Source: Lolium rigidum
Lineage: Eukaryota > Streptophyta > Magnoliopsida > Poales > Poaceae
Direction of reading: 5' to 3'
DNA length: 64,000 nt
Assembly: GCF_022539505.1 (NCBI RefSeq)
Contig: NC_061509.1
Coordinates: 214,727,763 to 214,791,762 of the forward strand
Shown here: piece by piece, positions 36,455 through 49,215 of the stretch
Numbering within the stretch: the first letter of the stretch is position 1
How the letters are laid out: each line of letters opens with the position of its first letter
Notes under the pieces: model-generated
Databases searched by the model: none
Told to the model about the DNA's origin: nothing
What the model saw: the letters and a program-made list of their open reading frames with translations, nothing else
Translations under genes and position numbers: made by a program

Positions 36455-37440
36455 TATATATATATATATATATATATTTTTTAATGCGGATAGGTTTCGA
36501 AGGACCTAGAGCAGTGGAGGTACAATTTACAACAAGGGCTAAATGAAAATAGAGCATTACAAACAGACCCTTATAGTTTGCACAAGGGACCTTAGAAGAA
36601 AAACAAGAAAAGCGATCCGGTCCTGCTCCAAATCCACCGCAACACAGCTCGACGGAGTCAACCTCCACATCGCCAGGGACACAACAACTTGGGATTAGGA
36701 GGCGGGAGCAAGCTGCATCGACGCCGAAGGGCCTCCGAAATGGCATTGCAGCCTGGAGGTTATTGAAGACCTGCTGACATCGGCCGGAAGTAGCTGTCGC
36801 GAACGCAAGAAGCTGGAGGGGTCGCCTGTCGACCATGAAGAATTCATCGCCATGATAAACCTCCCGAGAAAAGAAGAGATGCTCCCCTACTGCAGATGCA
36901 ACCACCCACAAGCAAGAGCATGCAGATTCCCTTCTGCCTACATGACGAGTGAGAGAAAAGAGCCTGAAGTCCCAACCTTGGCTGACTGACCTGAGGAAAC
37001 AACTTTATTGATGGAGAATTCTACCGCCCTCCTCTACAACACCAACAACTTCGCCCACCAGAGCACCATGATGGAGAAGAGAACGACGACGCGGCGCTAC
37101 ATCCAGCCGGAGAGATCTAGCACCTCACTCCCGACAGTACACCGAAGGCCAGCAAGAGGGGGAAAGGAGCAAAGAAAGCCGAAGCTATTCCTTGCCATGG
37201 AATCGGCCGAAGGTGCCAGCATAGGATCCATCGGTACCCTCACTTCAACCAAGAAAGGAAGAGGAAGAGTAGCGTTGGATCTAGATCTGGCCGCCTGATT
37301 ATTCACCGGGGAGAGAAGCAACAAGGAAAAACCTACAACTACTAGGTACCATACCTCCCTCCCACCCGTCACCGGCCACCATGGCCACCGGCGGCGAGGG
37401 GGAGAGAGGCCGGTGGAGGGATCTGGGGGGGGGGGGTCAA
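36455..37440 (-). mobile_element. probable non-autonomous retroposon
   Basis: On the minus strand the sequence is GC-rich at first (from about 37440) and ends in CCTATCCGCATTAAAAAAT followed by a TA-dinucleotide run (36455-36478), a retroposon-like tail. No target duplication could be matched, so both ends are tentative. Open frames such as 37513-37097 have no recognisable domain. Confidence 0.4.
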
Positions 37441-38800
37441 GGAAGAGGAGTTCCACAAGGGTATTCTCCATGAGGGTATTTTGTGGTCTTATATGTCTAT
37501 GATGATTGTACATTTGTACCTAGCGATTTTACTGTAACTAATGGGGTCTATTGCATGCACACATTTTTTTGATGCATGTGTTTTCTAAAATGTTGTAATG
37601 TTTATTTTTCTTTTTGCATACATGTTGATATCCCATTAAAAAGACGGTTACTATCTACTCTTGATTCAACATATTTCCATTGTAGTGTATGAGTGGATCC
37701 TGCTACCTCCTCGAATAAATTTAGTAGATTGTGTTTTATGTATATGTTTTAAAATCCAAAATGAAAAGAAGAAAAAAAGAAAACATGTTGATTGTAGAAA
37801 AATTTGGAGGAACCTAGAATTAGAGTATTATGGGCAACACTATTGCTGATTTACTAACCTCTATAAGAAACGTGGAGCGTTGGATGGGCGATCTCAGGTT
37901 GATTAGTGTGTTCTAATATCTTTTTTTTAAGATGGTTCCTCCGCTAGTTGTTCTTTGAGGTAGGCAGAGAAGAGTAAAAAGCTCTAAATACGGATTCAAA
38001 GCATATAAAGCGGATACCTCCAATCCTGCTTGAACAAAACGAAAGATATTATCGATGAATAAAAGCACGTCTTGCTTAAACGGTTGCTAATACCCCGTAG
38101 GCTGAGTAGCAAAAGGAGAAATCCACCCAAGGAGTTCACCCCTGTCCGTCACCCTCCTCTATCCCATCTCCTTTGTCCCGAGCTGGAAATCGACGATTTC
38201 CCGCCTCCACTGCTCGCTGCTCCACGGCCGGAGGGGCTGGGGGACCATGGACCCACGCTTGACGTTATAGATTGGTCCTTAAATTAGGGTATCTTCAACC
38301 GCAGCTAGCTATGGTGGAAACTACGGTGGTGCGTTGAACAAGAATAAAGTTTCATGGCTCCTCATCCACCTCGCTTGCGACGGTCTCGTCGGCGGAGTTT
38401 CGGAGGGCGGGGAATTGTCTTGTCGCTGCTCTTTTTTGAGGTGGTGATCTAGTTAAGTATTCATGTTTTACAAGTTGTCTACGTGTCTTGATGCCTTTCC
38501 CGATAGACGATATTTTGCCAGGTCCGGCTTTGTCGCGGTGTTAGTGGGGTTAGGTCTCCTTGGACTGGATATGCGGTGGTCGTTCGGCCCTCTTCGTCGC
38601 TTTGTTCTCTAGAACAACGATATATTTCTCATATCCTTGTCGTTGTCATCTTTGACCGGCAACTTCCCTGTTTTGCGTCAGTAAAATTTTCCTAGCTCTG
38701 ACGTGATTCGGAGGTCCAGAGATAAGCTTCGTTCACAGTGCGCCACCCACGAGTGCTAAAGATGTTGTTATTTTCTATGTATAATTCATGTGTAATTTTC
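37441..38800. other. intergenic, possible further retroposon at about 38070-38800
   Basis: No gene recognised. The part from about 38070 is GC-rich at its left and T-rich at its right, like the retroposons nearby, but neither tail nor duplication is clear. Confidence 0.3.
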
Positions 38801-38810
38801 TTTTAATTTA

Positions 38811-39815
38811 GGGAAAATTTGCCGTGGAACACCATTATTTTCTGGTCTTTGCCAAAACACACAGCTAAAACGTATCTTTGCTCAGTACCATTATAATTTT
38901 GTGGTACGTTTGCCAAAACACACAGTATGGCCCAAAACAGAAATTTTAATATTTATTCTTAGTATGACCCATCCATGTCCGGTTTAGAACATTTCCAGTT
39001 AAATTTTTGGCCGGCGGTCCTCTGTACGTATCAATTGCTTGAAACTGTTTCTTTCTGGGTCGCTGATAATCTGTACGTACGAATTTCGATGCTGATAAAG
39101 TACATAAAGGGGCAGGCATCATTGGATCATATATTCAGCATTTGTATGCAAAGGACTAGTTCTCAGACTCAACTTGGATCAATATGCACACCCCAGACGC
39201 TGATACAGGTAGTTTACATGTAATGTAACTGCGAAGGAATCTGGACAGAAAATTTTCCTTCAGGCACCCAGGCCCTGTCGCCATCCATGTCCGCCGGCAG
39301 ATCGTGGTCCAGCTCAAGGGCGCCGGCGAGAGCGGCCGAGGGCACTAGTGAAGGGCGCCGACCCCTCTTGGGCGGGGTGGAAACTTGTGTTTCTGCTGCC
39401 GGTCACCAATGGTGCGGGCGCAAAGAGGAACGATGCAGGGAGAGAACCATCGTGGGAGATGACAATGCGTGTTCGCCGGCAGCAAGAAGCAGAACAGCGG
39501 CAACCGACGAGATGGAGGACGGCGGTTTCGAAATCCCGCAAGGGCTTATTATTGGTCGATGCAGAGCTTCTTTCCCTTCGTCGCTAGTTGTACAAAAGCA
39601 AAACCAAATTTGATTTGGTTTTTGTTTTTTAATTGGAAGAAAAAAGGTTTCGTTTTAGGTAATCAAATAATTTAGCGATAATATTTTCATTTTAGGCCAT
39701 ACGGTGTGTTTTGGCAAATGGACCGTAAAATTATAATGGTACTGAGCAAAGACCCGTTTTTGTGATGTCTTTCGGCAAAGACTAAAAAATAACGGTATCT
39801 TGTAGCAAATTTTTC
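38811..39815. mobile_element. Mutator-like element with about 150-bp terminal inverted repeats
   Basis: TTTTAATTTA flanks both ends (38801-38810 and 39816-39825), extendable by one C. The terminal 150 bp are inverted copies. On the left are GGGAAAATTTGCC, CTTTGCCAAAACACACAG and TTTGCTCAGTACCATTATAA; on the right the same blocks occur in reverse complement, in the same order. A 10-bp duplication with long inverted repeats is diagnostic of Mutator-like elements. The 1005-bp element has no room for a transposase. Its middle (about 39270-39560) is GC-rich and unlike the ends, which would fit captured host DNA (Pack-MULE type). Confidence 0.82.
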
Positions 39816-40021
39816 TTTTAATTTAAGGACAAGCTTGTAAAGATTTGTTGATGTCAATATATGGCATCCCCGTGTCCCCTGCCTCTGCAAACAAGACCAA
39901 GGGCTGAGCTTCGTCTGTCTCTTAAAAAATGACAAAAGATCCCACACTTCAAATGGTACCACCATACCACTTCTTAAAGTTCAAATTTACAATTGATTAA
40001 TTTTTTAACAATATTTATGAG

Positions 40022-40228
40022 TACCCTCTCAGTTCACAAATATTAAAGAAGGCATATTAACATTTATAATATCAAATGCATACAATTTAAAAATATACTT
40101 TATGACAAGTCTAATACAATAAATTTTATATTCTAGATGTTGCTATTTTCTTCTACTTTTTGTCAAACTTTACTAATTTTAACTTTGAGTAAATCGGGAA
40201 CACTAGACAATTGTGAATGGAGGTAGCA
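40022..40228. repeat. degenerate Stowaway-like MITE
   Basis: Starts TACCCTCTCAGTTCACAAAT and ends TGTGAATGGAGGTAGCA. The inside (AAAAATATACTTTATGACAA, CTAGATGTTG) matches the intact element at 44749-44985 in the same order. Both ends have substitutions. Confidence 0.55.
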
Positions 40229-41055
40229 CTCATAAGATGTGAAGTCGAAGCTGCCTTGGGTGGTGTACAATGACCTTCGAGGAGCGGTCCGGTGGTGAAG
40301 GTCTTTTTCGGTGCAGGTGTTGCGCATCTCCTCTCCTGGGCTTGTCTTCAGTATCGGAGCTATCGGCCTCTTGTCGCGGTGTCATCTGCTTAGCATAGGT
40401 TGACTTGAGCTTCGTGTTTGTGTAACTTATGTGGGTAACCACCCGGTTGTGCCCCGCACAGTGGCGTGTGGGTGAATGTGGGTGTGGGCTTGGTCCCGTT
40501 GTTGTAGCTTCTCGTCCGGTTTTCTCCTAAAAACTGGTTAATTAATGGATGAGACAAAAAAAATTACCTCCGTTTAAAAAAAAAAGATGTATGTTTACAA
40601 TTCCAAACAATTTAAGAACTAAATTCAAAATACACCCAATGTCACGAAAAGATAAAAGTACAAATGACACCATTCACATATCAATTTATCTTTCTTTTCT
40701 CTATATGTATTTTCAAAAAAAATGTATTTCGAAATTAGTTCTGAAAATTCTAGAGATTAGAAAGTCAAATTTTGTGATATTTTTTTTTGGAAATTTCTAG
40801 GACCTTATAACTTCAAATTTTGAACAGTTGTATCATTTGAACTTGCGAAATCAGTGGATATTTTTTACCCCAAAAGGTCGGAGCTCTGCAGCAAGTAGGA
40901 AGAGGCGAGAAGCGTAACGGAAAGCACAAGAGTAGCGAGAGGGAGAGAGGCACACCGTTCCGTCGTAGCCACAACCACACAAACCCAACACGCATCATCG
41001 GCCTCCTCATCCCCCTCCACTCCTCGTCGCCACTCACGCGCCCTGCGTGCCAGAA
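40229..41055. other. intergenic region upstream of the RelA/SpoT gene
   Basis: 40229-40566 is GC-rich and ends in GGATGAGACAAAAAAAA, possibly a retroposon 3' end on the plus strand. The rest is AT-rich up to about 40860, then becomes the GC-rich promoter and leader of the RelA/SpoT gene. No TATA box was found. Confidence 0.35.
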
Positions 41056-41064
41056 ATGAGATAG
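41056..41064 (+). promoter_or_regulatory. minimal upstream ORF in the RelA/SpoT leader
   Basis: ATG-AGA-TAG, 55 nt before the main ATG at 41119. Two-codon upstream frames can lower translation of the main frame or make ribosomes reinitiate. It matters only if the transcript starts further upstream, which is not known. Confidence 0.3.
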
Positions 41065-41118
41065 AAACCGCCGGCCCGCGCACGGCCGGAGTTCCCCAGC
41101 AGCCCCGCCACGCCCCGC

Positions 41119-44100
41119 ATGACGCCGCCGGCGTCCACGTCAGCCCCCGACGCCGGCATGCTCGGCCGCCGCCTCGTGCTGCTCCCGGCGACCGCCGCGG
41201 CGTCGCTGGCGCGCGGGGCGCGGAGGAGGGCGCGGATGCGGCTTGGGTGCGTGCTCGAGCACGTGGTCCCACGGCTCGTGGTGGGCTCGGCCGCGCTCGT
41301 GGGGGCCGGGGAGGTCATCGCCGCCGCCGCCGTCGCGGGGGGAAGCGGCGGCGCGGGGCACGCCGCCGTGGCATCCACCATCGCGCAGCTGGCCGTCTCG
41401 GCCGTGGCGATCGCCTCGGGGGCGTGCCTGTCGACCAAGGTTGACTTCCTATGGCCTCGTATCGAGCAGCTGCCAGGTAGAAGCCCCCTCCATGCTCTTC
41501 TATTCCATAGGTGCGATAGCTAATAAGCTTATAGTAATCGCGTTTTAGAAAATCTAAATCGTAGCGTCCTAGCTTTTCTCAGTATGTCTGAAGTAATTGG
41601 CTCGCATGCCTGTAACTAGTACTTCGAGGGAAATATGCACGGCACTCTGAAGAGCTTTCTAGAACATCTTGTATTCTTGTAGTATAACATAACAAATCAG
41701 TAGTACGGTTTGGTTTTTACTGCTTAGTCGTTGTTGCTGACTTGCTGCAGTGCGGGTTTTTTTTTTCTCACAAAAATAATAATGATAGCCCTATGGCCGC
41801 AGACCACTCCTCTTTTGCCTACCTCATACTATTATTCTGTATATACGCAGATACTCTTGTATTTGAAGGAGTGGAGGTGACAGGATACCAAATATTCGAG
41901 GATTCAAAGGTGTTAAAGCAGTAGACACATACTCAACAAAATTGTCTACTAATATTTACATACTCACCTGAACTTTATCATTTTAACTCTTTAATTTGAC
42001 ATTCTCGGTTCTGCGATACAGGTGCAGAAAGCAATTGTATTTGCAAGTACAGCTCACGTCGGGCAGTTCAGGAGAACAGGAGACCCATATGTTACACACT
42101 GCATACATACTGGCAAAATCTTAGCTGCCTTGGTCCCGTCCACTGGAGAAAGAGTATGGATGCGCTGTCCTTCTTGTTTATATGCATATTTGCATCATGT
42201 TTTCCATAGGTTTTAATTGATGACACCTCTCCTTCTATCTTCCCTAATCCCATGATCACATATCATCTAGGCAATCAACACAGTTGTTGCTGGCATTCTT
42301 CATGATGTCATTGATGATACAACTGAGAATTTGAAGAGCATAGAGGAGAAATTTGGGGAGGATGTTGCAAGTTTGGTATCTGGTGTTTCAAAATTAAGTT
42401 ACATAAATCAGGTATTCATATGTTAGTAAATCATCCTATATTAGCATCTCTCTGTTCAGTGCTAGCGTTGATTGATAAGTGCCGTCTCACTACCATTGGC
42501 ATAGTGCTTATGCGGCTCATCTGTTCCTATTGGCATCTTGAAAGACCATAATCACTGCATTGCAGAAGACTTTTGTGTCGTCACTCGTCAGTACTTTCTT
42601 TATTTTCGACATGTTTTTGCTATTGTCCATGACTAATTCCTTTACATTACAGCTACTGCGCAGGCATCGGCAAAAAAACACCGGTGGAAGCACTCTAACT
42701 TCTGAGGAAGTATGTTTCCTTCCTGTAGTTTTTCTTGCGTAGTAATGTGGTGATATTAAGTTACTCGCAGTCTCAGAGATTATTAATGTCCACTCTCCTT
42801 TCCTATGATTTTTCTTGTTAATGAAAGTGAGTTCCAAACAGCACATTGGCATATTCGCAGTTTGTCATATAAACATATAATGCTGCTCTCAGAGAACTCT
42901 GGAATTAATTATCCTCCTGTGGTCAGTCAGGCAAACAATCTGCGTGCTATGTTATTGGGGATGGTTGATGATCCTCGCGTGGTGCTTATCAAGCTGGCAG
43001 ACCGCTTGCACAATATGCGAACAATGTACGTAATTTTAGGCTTCTCATAAACTTCCTGTACACGTAAAAAATGGCTTGTAATCTGAAGTATTTAATATTT
43101 GTCAAGTGATTCAATTGATATAACATTTTTTTGGGGTTGTCATATGACAATATCCTCGACATATCCATGATACATCTTTGTTGCTTCTAATTATTCTCAT
43201 CAGCATTTTTTGTTCCATCTTACAAGCCTAAAGCCCAAGTGCTAGAATCGGCGATGGAAAGTGAGACATCTAAATACATAGGGTACTAGGAAACTAAATT
43301 GGATACACCAGGCTTTGAGTTAAAGCTAATGGATAAATTAGAGCTGAATTCTAGTGATCTTGTTTTCTGTTGTTACTGTGTGCAGTTGAATGGAGGGGAG
43401 CTCGTATACAGTAATCATAAGATAAAGAACTGGTATAATACACTAATCATATTCCGTGACTCAGCCCACACTTATTAACTATCTTGTTTGGCTTGTTGCC
43501 ATCTTGAGGTTTAGTGTATATTTCTCCATCAAGTCAGCAGCAGTACTTATTTTGAATCATTTATGTGCATCAGCATCATAACACAGTCCAATGTATTCAA
43601 TGCTTCTCGTTTAGTTGCCTTATTACCAGATTCTTAGCATGCTCTGCATGCATTGAGATGCTCCTACACTTAAGTTTAGTACTCCCTCCATCCATAAAAG
43701 GATGTCTTAAGTGTATAGAACATCCAAATTTAGACAAATTTAAGACAGCCTTTTACTTTTATGGACAGAGGTGGTATATGCTTTGAAATAGTTATTGGAT
43801 TATGTAAATGACTCTGCGCTATTCAAATCATTATTTCAGCTATGCTCTTCCCATTCCCAAGGCTGAAGCTGTTGCTCAAGAGACATTGGCTGTCTGGTGC
43901 TCACTTGCTTCTCGATTAGGAGTCTGGGCTTTGAAGGCTGAGCTAGAAGATTTATGCTTTGCTGTCCTTCAGGTTTTATTCTATTAAGTATATGGGTTGC
44001 CTCCTAAATGTTAATTTATTAATCTGTAACACTTCTACTGTGATAGTTACTCTACTTCTTTTGCCTTTACTTGATGCTGGATACTTGCAAGGTAGAGTGT

Positions 44101-47100
44101 ATGTTCTTATTTGTTGTTTTTTCTCTTCAAATTACACGAGATGCTTTGTCACTTCCGTGGTTACTTGGTTAGTAGTAATTATATTGTTGTAACATAAACG
44201 TCTGATGCAAAGATTTTGCATGGCACACCAATCGATGAACCCTTCAAATATGTTGGTTTGATGGTTACGAGCCATTTTGTAATGCATCCTCTTGATCGAC
44301 TTAATTGTATCTCCATCTTGCATCTGCAATGAGGTTATCATGTTATCTTTTGTTGTAAGTACCAATTTACTCTGTAATACCTTCTCTTATTGTGTGTAAT
44401 TATTATTTTAAATGATTGTATCTCTGTCAAATTATTGCAGCCCCAAGTTTTCAAGAAAATACGATCTGAACTTACTTCAATGTGGAATTCTACCAGCAAA
44501 GATAAAAGCATGAGAAGGTCATCAATTAGAAGTGATGTGCTCGCCTCCACCAAGGAAGTGCCTACAACTTCCACTGATTTATTTAGCTCGAACAACCAAG
44601 AACAATCAAATATGCAGGTGAATTTAATTAAATGAATATTGTCATTAGCAACATATACTAAACAATCATTAGTTGTGTATTGACTACCATCGTTATTTCA
44701 TGATAGTTTCATTTATATTTATCCCATACCCCCTTACCTCAAAACATACTCCCTCCGTTTTTTTACATCACGTTCTAGGTTTAGTCAAAGTCAAACTTGA
44801 CACGGTTTAGTCAAAGTCAATTGCATAACCAATTGCATACAATTTGAAAATATACTTTATGACAATTCTAATACTATAGATCTTACAATGTAGATGTTGA
44901 TATTTTTTCCTAAATATCTGGTCAAATTTTACGAAGTTTGACTTTGACTAAAGCCAGAGAGCGAAGTAATTGTGAACGGAGGGAGTACGTATTAATGAAT
45001 GCAATTCTCATTTTCCTCGACTGGTAGGGTTGATATCTTATCTTCTTAGTAAATATAAATCCTTCCCTTAACTGTAGGATCTGTTGCAAGCTGTATTGCC
45101 ATTTGACCTCTTTTTGGATCGGAGAAGGCGCTCTGACTTTCTTAATAATCTCCAAAGTAGCTCTGAAGCAGCCATAAGAAGGCCTAAGATTGTTGATGAT
45201 GCTGCTATTGCATTAACATCTTTAGCAGCTTGTGAGGAAGAACTTCAGCAGGAATTGCTTATATCAACATCGTAAGTTCACATTCTAGTGATTTTAAGTA
45301 TGCACAATTTTTTGCTCTAGTTGTGTGTATCTGTGAGTTTACTAGTACTATTGAGGTTCTGATTCTTAATTACACTATTTCTTCAGGTATATTCCAGGGA
45401 TGGAAGTTACGCTGTCAAGTAGACTCAAGAGCTTATATAGCATCTACTGTAAGGTACCATTAGTCAATTGCTTTATAATGAGGAATACATACAAATAGTA
45501 CTGCTTGTGTCGTTGAGTTCATGTTTCACCAATGTATTATGATCCTAAATTCAAGAACATATGCTGGAATTGTCAGCCTAGTTGAAAGAATTTTCTTCTC
45601 ATGCCATCTTTTGCATGATGGTTCGTGGGTTACTGACACATTTTTGTATTGGCAGATGAAAAGGAAACATGTAGGCATTAGACAAGTCTACGATGCTCGT
45701 GCATTAAGGGTGATTGTTGGAGACAAAGACGGTGCACTGCATGGACCTGCTGTCAGGAGTTGCTACAGCATCCTTGATATAGTACACAGGTTTGTAATGA
45801 ATTTAATTATTTATCTGGAGCCACCCATGTCAAGAAAATCAAGACATGCTAAAAGTTTGCTACTTGACCAAATAAATGCTCTATTCGATGTATCATGTAG
45901 CACCATCTTATTTCTACCACATACTCCCTCCGTTCTTTTTAGTCTACATTCTAGGAAAAATCAGACAAATTAGTAGTGCATTTATTAGTACAGTACTACT
46001 TAAATTGGTAAACAACCAGTCCAAGCTACATTGAAAATAGTGACATCCAATAGGTAAAGGAGGACCACTTCGTTTTCCGTATTCTTGTTGACTAAAAGCT
46101 ATAATGTAGAGTATTTCAGAACAAATTTTAGACCTAGAATGCAGAGTATATTGGCTTTTTTTTCATTATGGATGTTCTTTGTGGCTAATTTATGTGCTTT
46201 ATCCATATGTGCAGGCTATGGACTCCAATCGATGGGGAGTTTGATGACTACATTATTAACCCTAAGGGTAGTGGTTATCAAGTAAGCATCATCTGGCACC
46301 AAGTTAAACATCGTTATACATTGATAGGTATCCTCGGTCACTGGTAGCCAGTTAATTCATGATAAATTAAGGATGGATTAATCCAAAAAGAAAAGTCCAG
46401 CATGCTTACTTTTGCACTGGTGTTGCTATAGTCGCCAGCTAATAATGGTATTATGCTGTTCATAGCATGAACTAGCTTAGAGTTGAACCGTGATCTGCTT
46501 GTCAAATCAATTATCCCTAGATTTCCTCATTGACTGACTCGTTCCATCCCCTATTTTTATTAAATTTACCTATGGTTATTTTCTATTCTAGTCACTCCAT
46601 ACAGCAGTTCAGGCATCTGATAGCTCACCGCTGGAGGTCCAAATTAGGACCCAGGTAGGTAATTCTCTTCCTTTTTTGTTTGAATGGATGTTTAACAATT
46701 TGTCCTGATCCTATTGGTGGTTGTTGTCCACAGCGAATGCATGAGTATGCAGAATATGGACTGGCTGCTCATTGGTTGTACAAGGAGAGAAAAGTTGACA
46801 CCAGAAGTGGCATCAGTAACAAGATAAGGCAAAGTACATCATTCTCATCGAGTTCTCCAGAAAATGAAAGCTATGTACAAGATGGTGTACCCTCAAAGTA
46901 TAGTTCTATGAAAGTGGGGCATCCGGTCCTCAGAATTGATGGTAATCACTTACTGGCAGCTGTCATAGTCAGGTATAGCTTCAACATCAATGATAAGCGC
47001 ACCCCGCTGTTTATTTTGTAAGGTTGTTATTCCAGTTGATACCTGATTGTGTAAGTCAAATTGCAGCGTAGATAAAGGGGGAAAAGAATTGCTTGTTGCC

Positions 47101-48315
47101 GTACGTTTTACCCTTGAGGCTTCTGAAGATGTAGCTGACCGAAGATCTTCCTTTGAGTTGAAGCGCTGGGAAGCTTATGCCATGCTACATAAGAAGGTTA
47201 ATCTGACGATAACAATTTTTCTTCCTTGATGGATTCAGCATGTAAGAAGGTTCTTATTTCAAGCTGATATACATACTTGTTTCAGGTTACTGAGAAATGG
47301 TGGTGTGCACCAGGACATGGTGACTGGTCAACAAACCTGGAGAAGTACACGTTATGCCGGGATGGTATATTCCATAAGGTTTGCATGGCTTAAACATGAC
47401 TAATTTTTGTCAACTATGTGCATTTGCTCGTCGGTTTTTGTGTGTTCCTGTGGTTTTGATATGAATGGTCCATGTTGAAATACCATCAAATGTTTTTAGT
47501 ATGGGACTAGTTGTGCATATGAGTGTAAAAGTTGCTCAAAAAGTGCTGACAATAAGTCACTGTCTGTGTCCTACTTTGTCACTGTAGTTCATATGTTTGA
47601 TTAATGTACCATACACCTTTAATGTCTTCTGCAGCAAGACCAATTTGGCAGACTTTTGCCAACATTTATTCAAATAATTGAGTTAACCGAAGAGGAAGAG
47701 GAGGAGTACTGGATGGTTGTATCTGCAGTATTTGAGGGCAAAGAAACCTCCACTCTGACATCTGAATCAAGCAACACTGATAGATCAACTTCTGACCTTC
47801 CAATCTCTACCCCCTTGAGTGATCCCATCAATAATAAGGTTAGCATGCTGTTGCCATCTCTCACATGTACTACCTCTGTCTAAAACTAGGTGTCTCGCTT
47901 TTGTCTAAATATGGATGTATCTAGATGCATTTTAATTAGAGATACATCCGTGTCTAGATAAAGTTGAGACATGAGTACTTCATTTTGTGAAAGCCCAATT
48001 CTCACTATTTATTCAATACGCTCCATATAGGTGCATTTGCTCAGGACAATGCTTCAGTGGGAGGAGCAAGTGCGCCGTCGAGCATGGCTGGCGGAGAGAA
48101 GTCTCGGTGCGGGAACACTCACCGAGCCAATCCTTCGCGAGGTTGCCATCATCTGCTGGCCTCATGGTAAGATAATGAGGATGACTACTGGCAGCACAGC
48201 CGCCGACGCTGGTAGAAGAATGGGTGTGGACGGGAAGCTGCTTTGGGTCAATGGTCAGCTGGTGCTGCCCCAAACCGAGCTCAAGGATGGGGATATAGTG
48301 GAAGTGAGGACGTAG
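41119..48315 (+). CDS. RelA/SpoT homologue (RSH), (p)ppGpp hydrolase/synthetase-like protein
   Basis: Eighteen exons give 875 aa, all joined in frame: 41119-41476, 41851-41909, 42022-42153, 42271-42411, 42653-42709, 42931-43025, 43840-43972, 44441-44617, 45078-45271, 45387-45453, 45656-45789, 46215-46281, 46592-46654, 46734-46972, 47067-47196, 47286-47378, 47635-47838, 48031-48315. Plant RSH proteins act mostly in the plastid on the stringent-response nucleotide ppGpp. An Ala/Arg-rich, partly hydrophobic N-terminus could be a transit peptide. The HD hydrolase is intact: TH near 160, H194-D195 with D198-D199, and KLADRLHNMRT (270-280). The synthetase domain keeps VYDARALR, FDDYI and the EVQIRTQRMHEYAE block (553-566). 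However, the Gly of the G-R-x-K loop is Ser460 (SSRLKSLYSIY). A TGS-like segment ends the protein (about 818-875). No EF-hands, so it is not the calcium-activated type. The exact plant subclass was not settled. Confidence 0.9.
43682..43774. repeat. Stowaway MITE in RSH intron 6
   Basis: 93 bp starting CTCCCTCCATCCATAAAAGG and ending TATGGACAGAGGTGG, flanked by TA on both sides (43680-43681 and 43775-43776). Confidence 0.75.
44749..44985. repeat. Stowaway-like MITE in RSH intron 8
   Basis: 237 bp with CTCCCTCCGTT at the left and AACGGAGGGAG at the right, flanked by TA (44747-44748 and 44986-44987). The TTAGTCAAAGTCAA and TTTGACTTTGACTAA blocks form an inner inverted pair. Confidence 0.85.
45924..46145. 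repeat. Stowaway-like MITE (right end decayed) in RSH intron 11
   Basis: The left terminus CTCCCTCCGTTCTTTTTAG is preceded by TA. An inverted trace of the adjacent block (CTACATTCTAGG at left, CCTAGAATGCAG near 46135) marks the right side, but the final terminus is lost. Confidence 0.5.
47870..47975. repeat. Stowaway-like MITE (right end deleted) in RSH intron 17
   Basis: Left terminus CTACCTCTGTCTAAAACTAG after TA. The interior has the inverted pair GGATGTATCTAGA / AGATACATCCGTG. The right terminus lacks the GGAGGGAG block but is followed by TA (47976-47977). Confidence 0.55.
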
Positions 48316-49212
48316 TTGCGATTTCCTCCACCCATTTCTCATGGCAATTGATCAGATTGGCTCATTGATCAAGGGATGCAATATATGTACACAGATGAAA
48401 CCTCGAAGTGTACAGTCCACCTGTGGAAATAATCGAAGGTAGCAGGCATCCTCCTTCAAAAGAAGGGAAGCAGGAGTTGATACAGGGAGTAACGAAGCGT
48501 TGTATTCTGTACATATGCGACCAGGTACCAACTGTACGTGTCCTTGTTCACAGCAGTAGTGTAAATTTCAGCATGTAAAAACCTGTAGTAAGTGTAATAT
48601 GTACAGGCAGTTCTCTGGTGTGCCGATGGATCTCTGTACATAATGGTGACTGTCCCATGTCTCGATCACTTGAACTTCTTCAGTGTCGAACGAGGAACGA
48701 GCCGCACAATTCGCCAGTGCATTTGTACATTAGTTCTAACTACTATAGAAAGTTAGAAACTGAGCAAATACAAACAATGAGTATAAAGAGAAAATAAAAT
48801 TCTGGGCTGTGCTAAAGAGAGATCGTTGATTTTCTTTTTTTTGTGTCGTCAGCAACCTTTTTTTTTTCATGCAAAATATACATACAATTTTTCACACAGG
48901 AAACTGGGCTCGTTTCACACGGGAGTATGTGAGAATCGATTACGTTTCTATTATCTCCGCAATAATAACGTGGGGTAACCAATGAAGCAACAAATAGCGA
49001 AACGACCTCGGTTCTTGGCCGAACAAGGAAAGTCTCAACACGTCAGAATGAATGCCTTCCAAATTGGCCAAATGAACCATGTTTACACGTTACGCTGTCA
49101 CTCGACCAACGGGGACAGATCTGCTTACGGGCCCCTGGGCCCACGCGCAGCGACTTGGCGGACGACTGCTTACGGGGCACGCCGAGTTCTGCAAACATTC
49201 AAAATAAGAGGG
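48316..49212. other. 3' region of the RSH gene and intergenic sequence
   Basis: The first 350 bp are probably the 3' untranslated region of the RSH gene. The rest has no recognised gene or repeat. Confidence 0.4.
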
Positions 49213-49215
49213 TAA

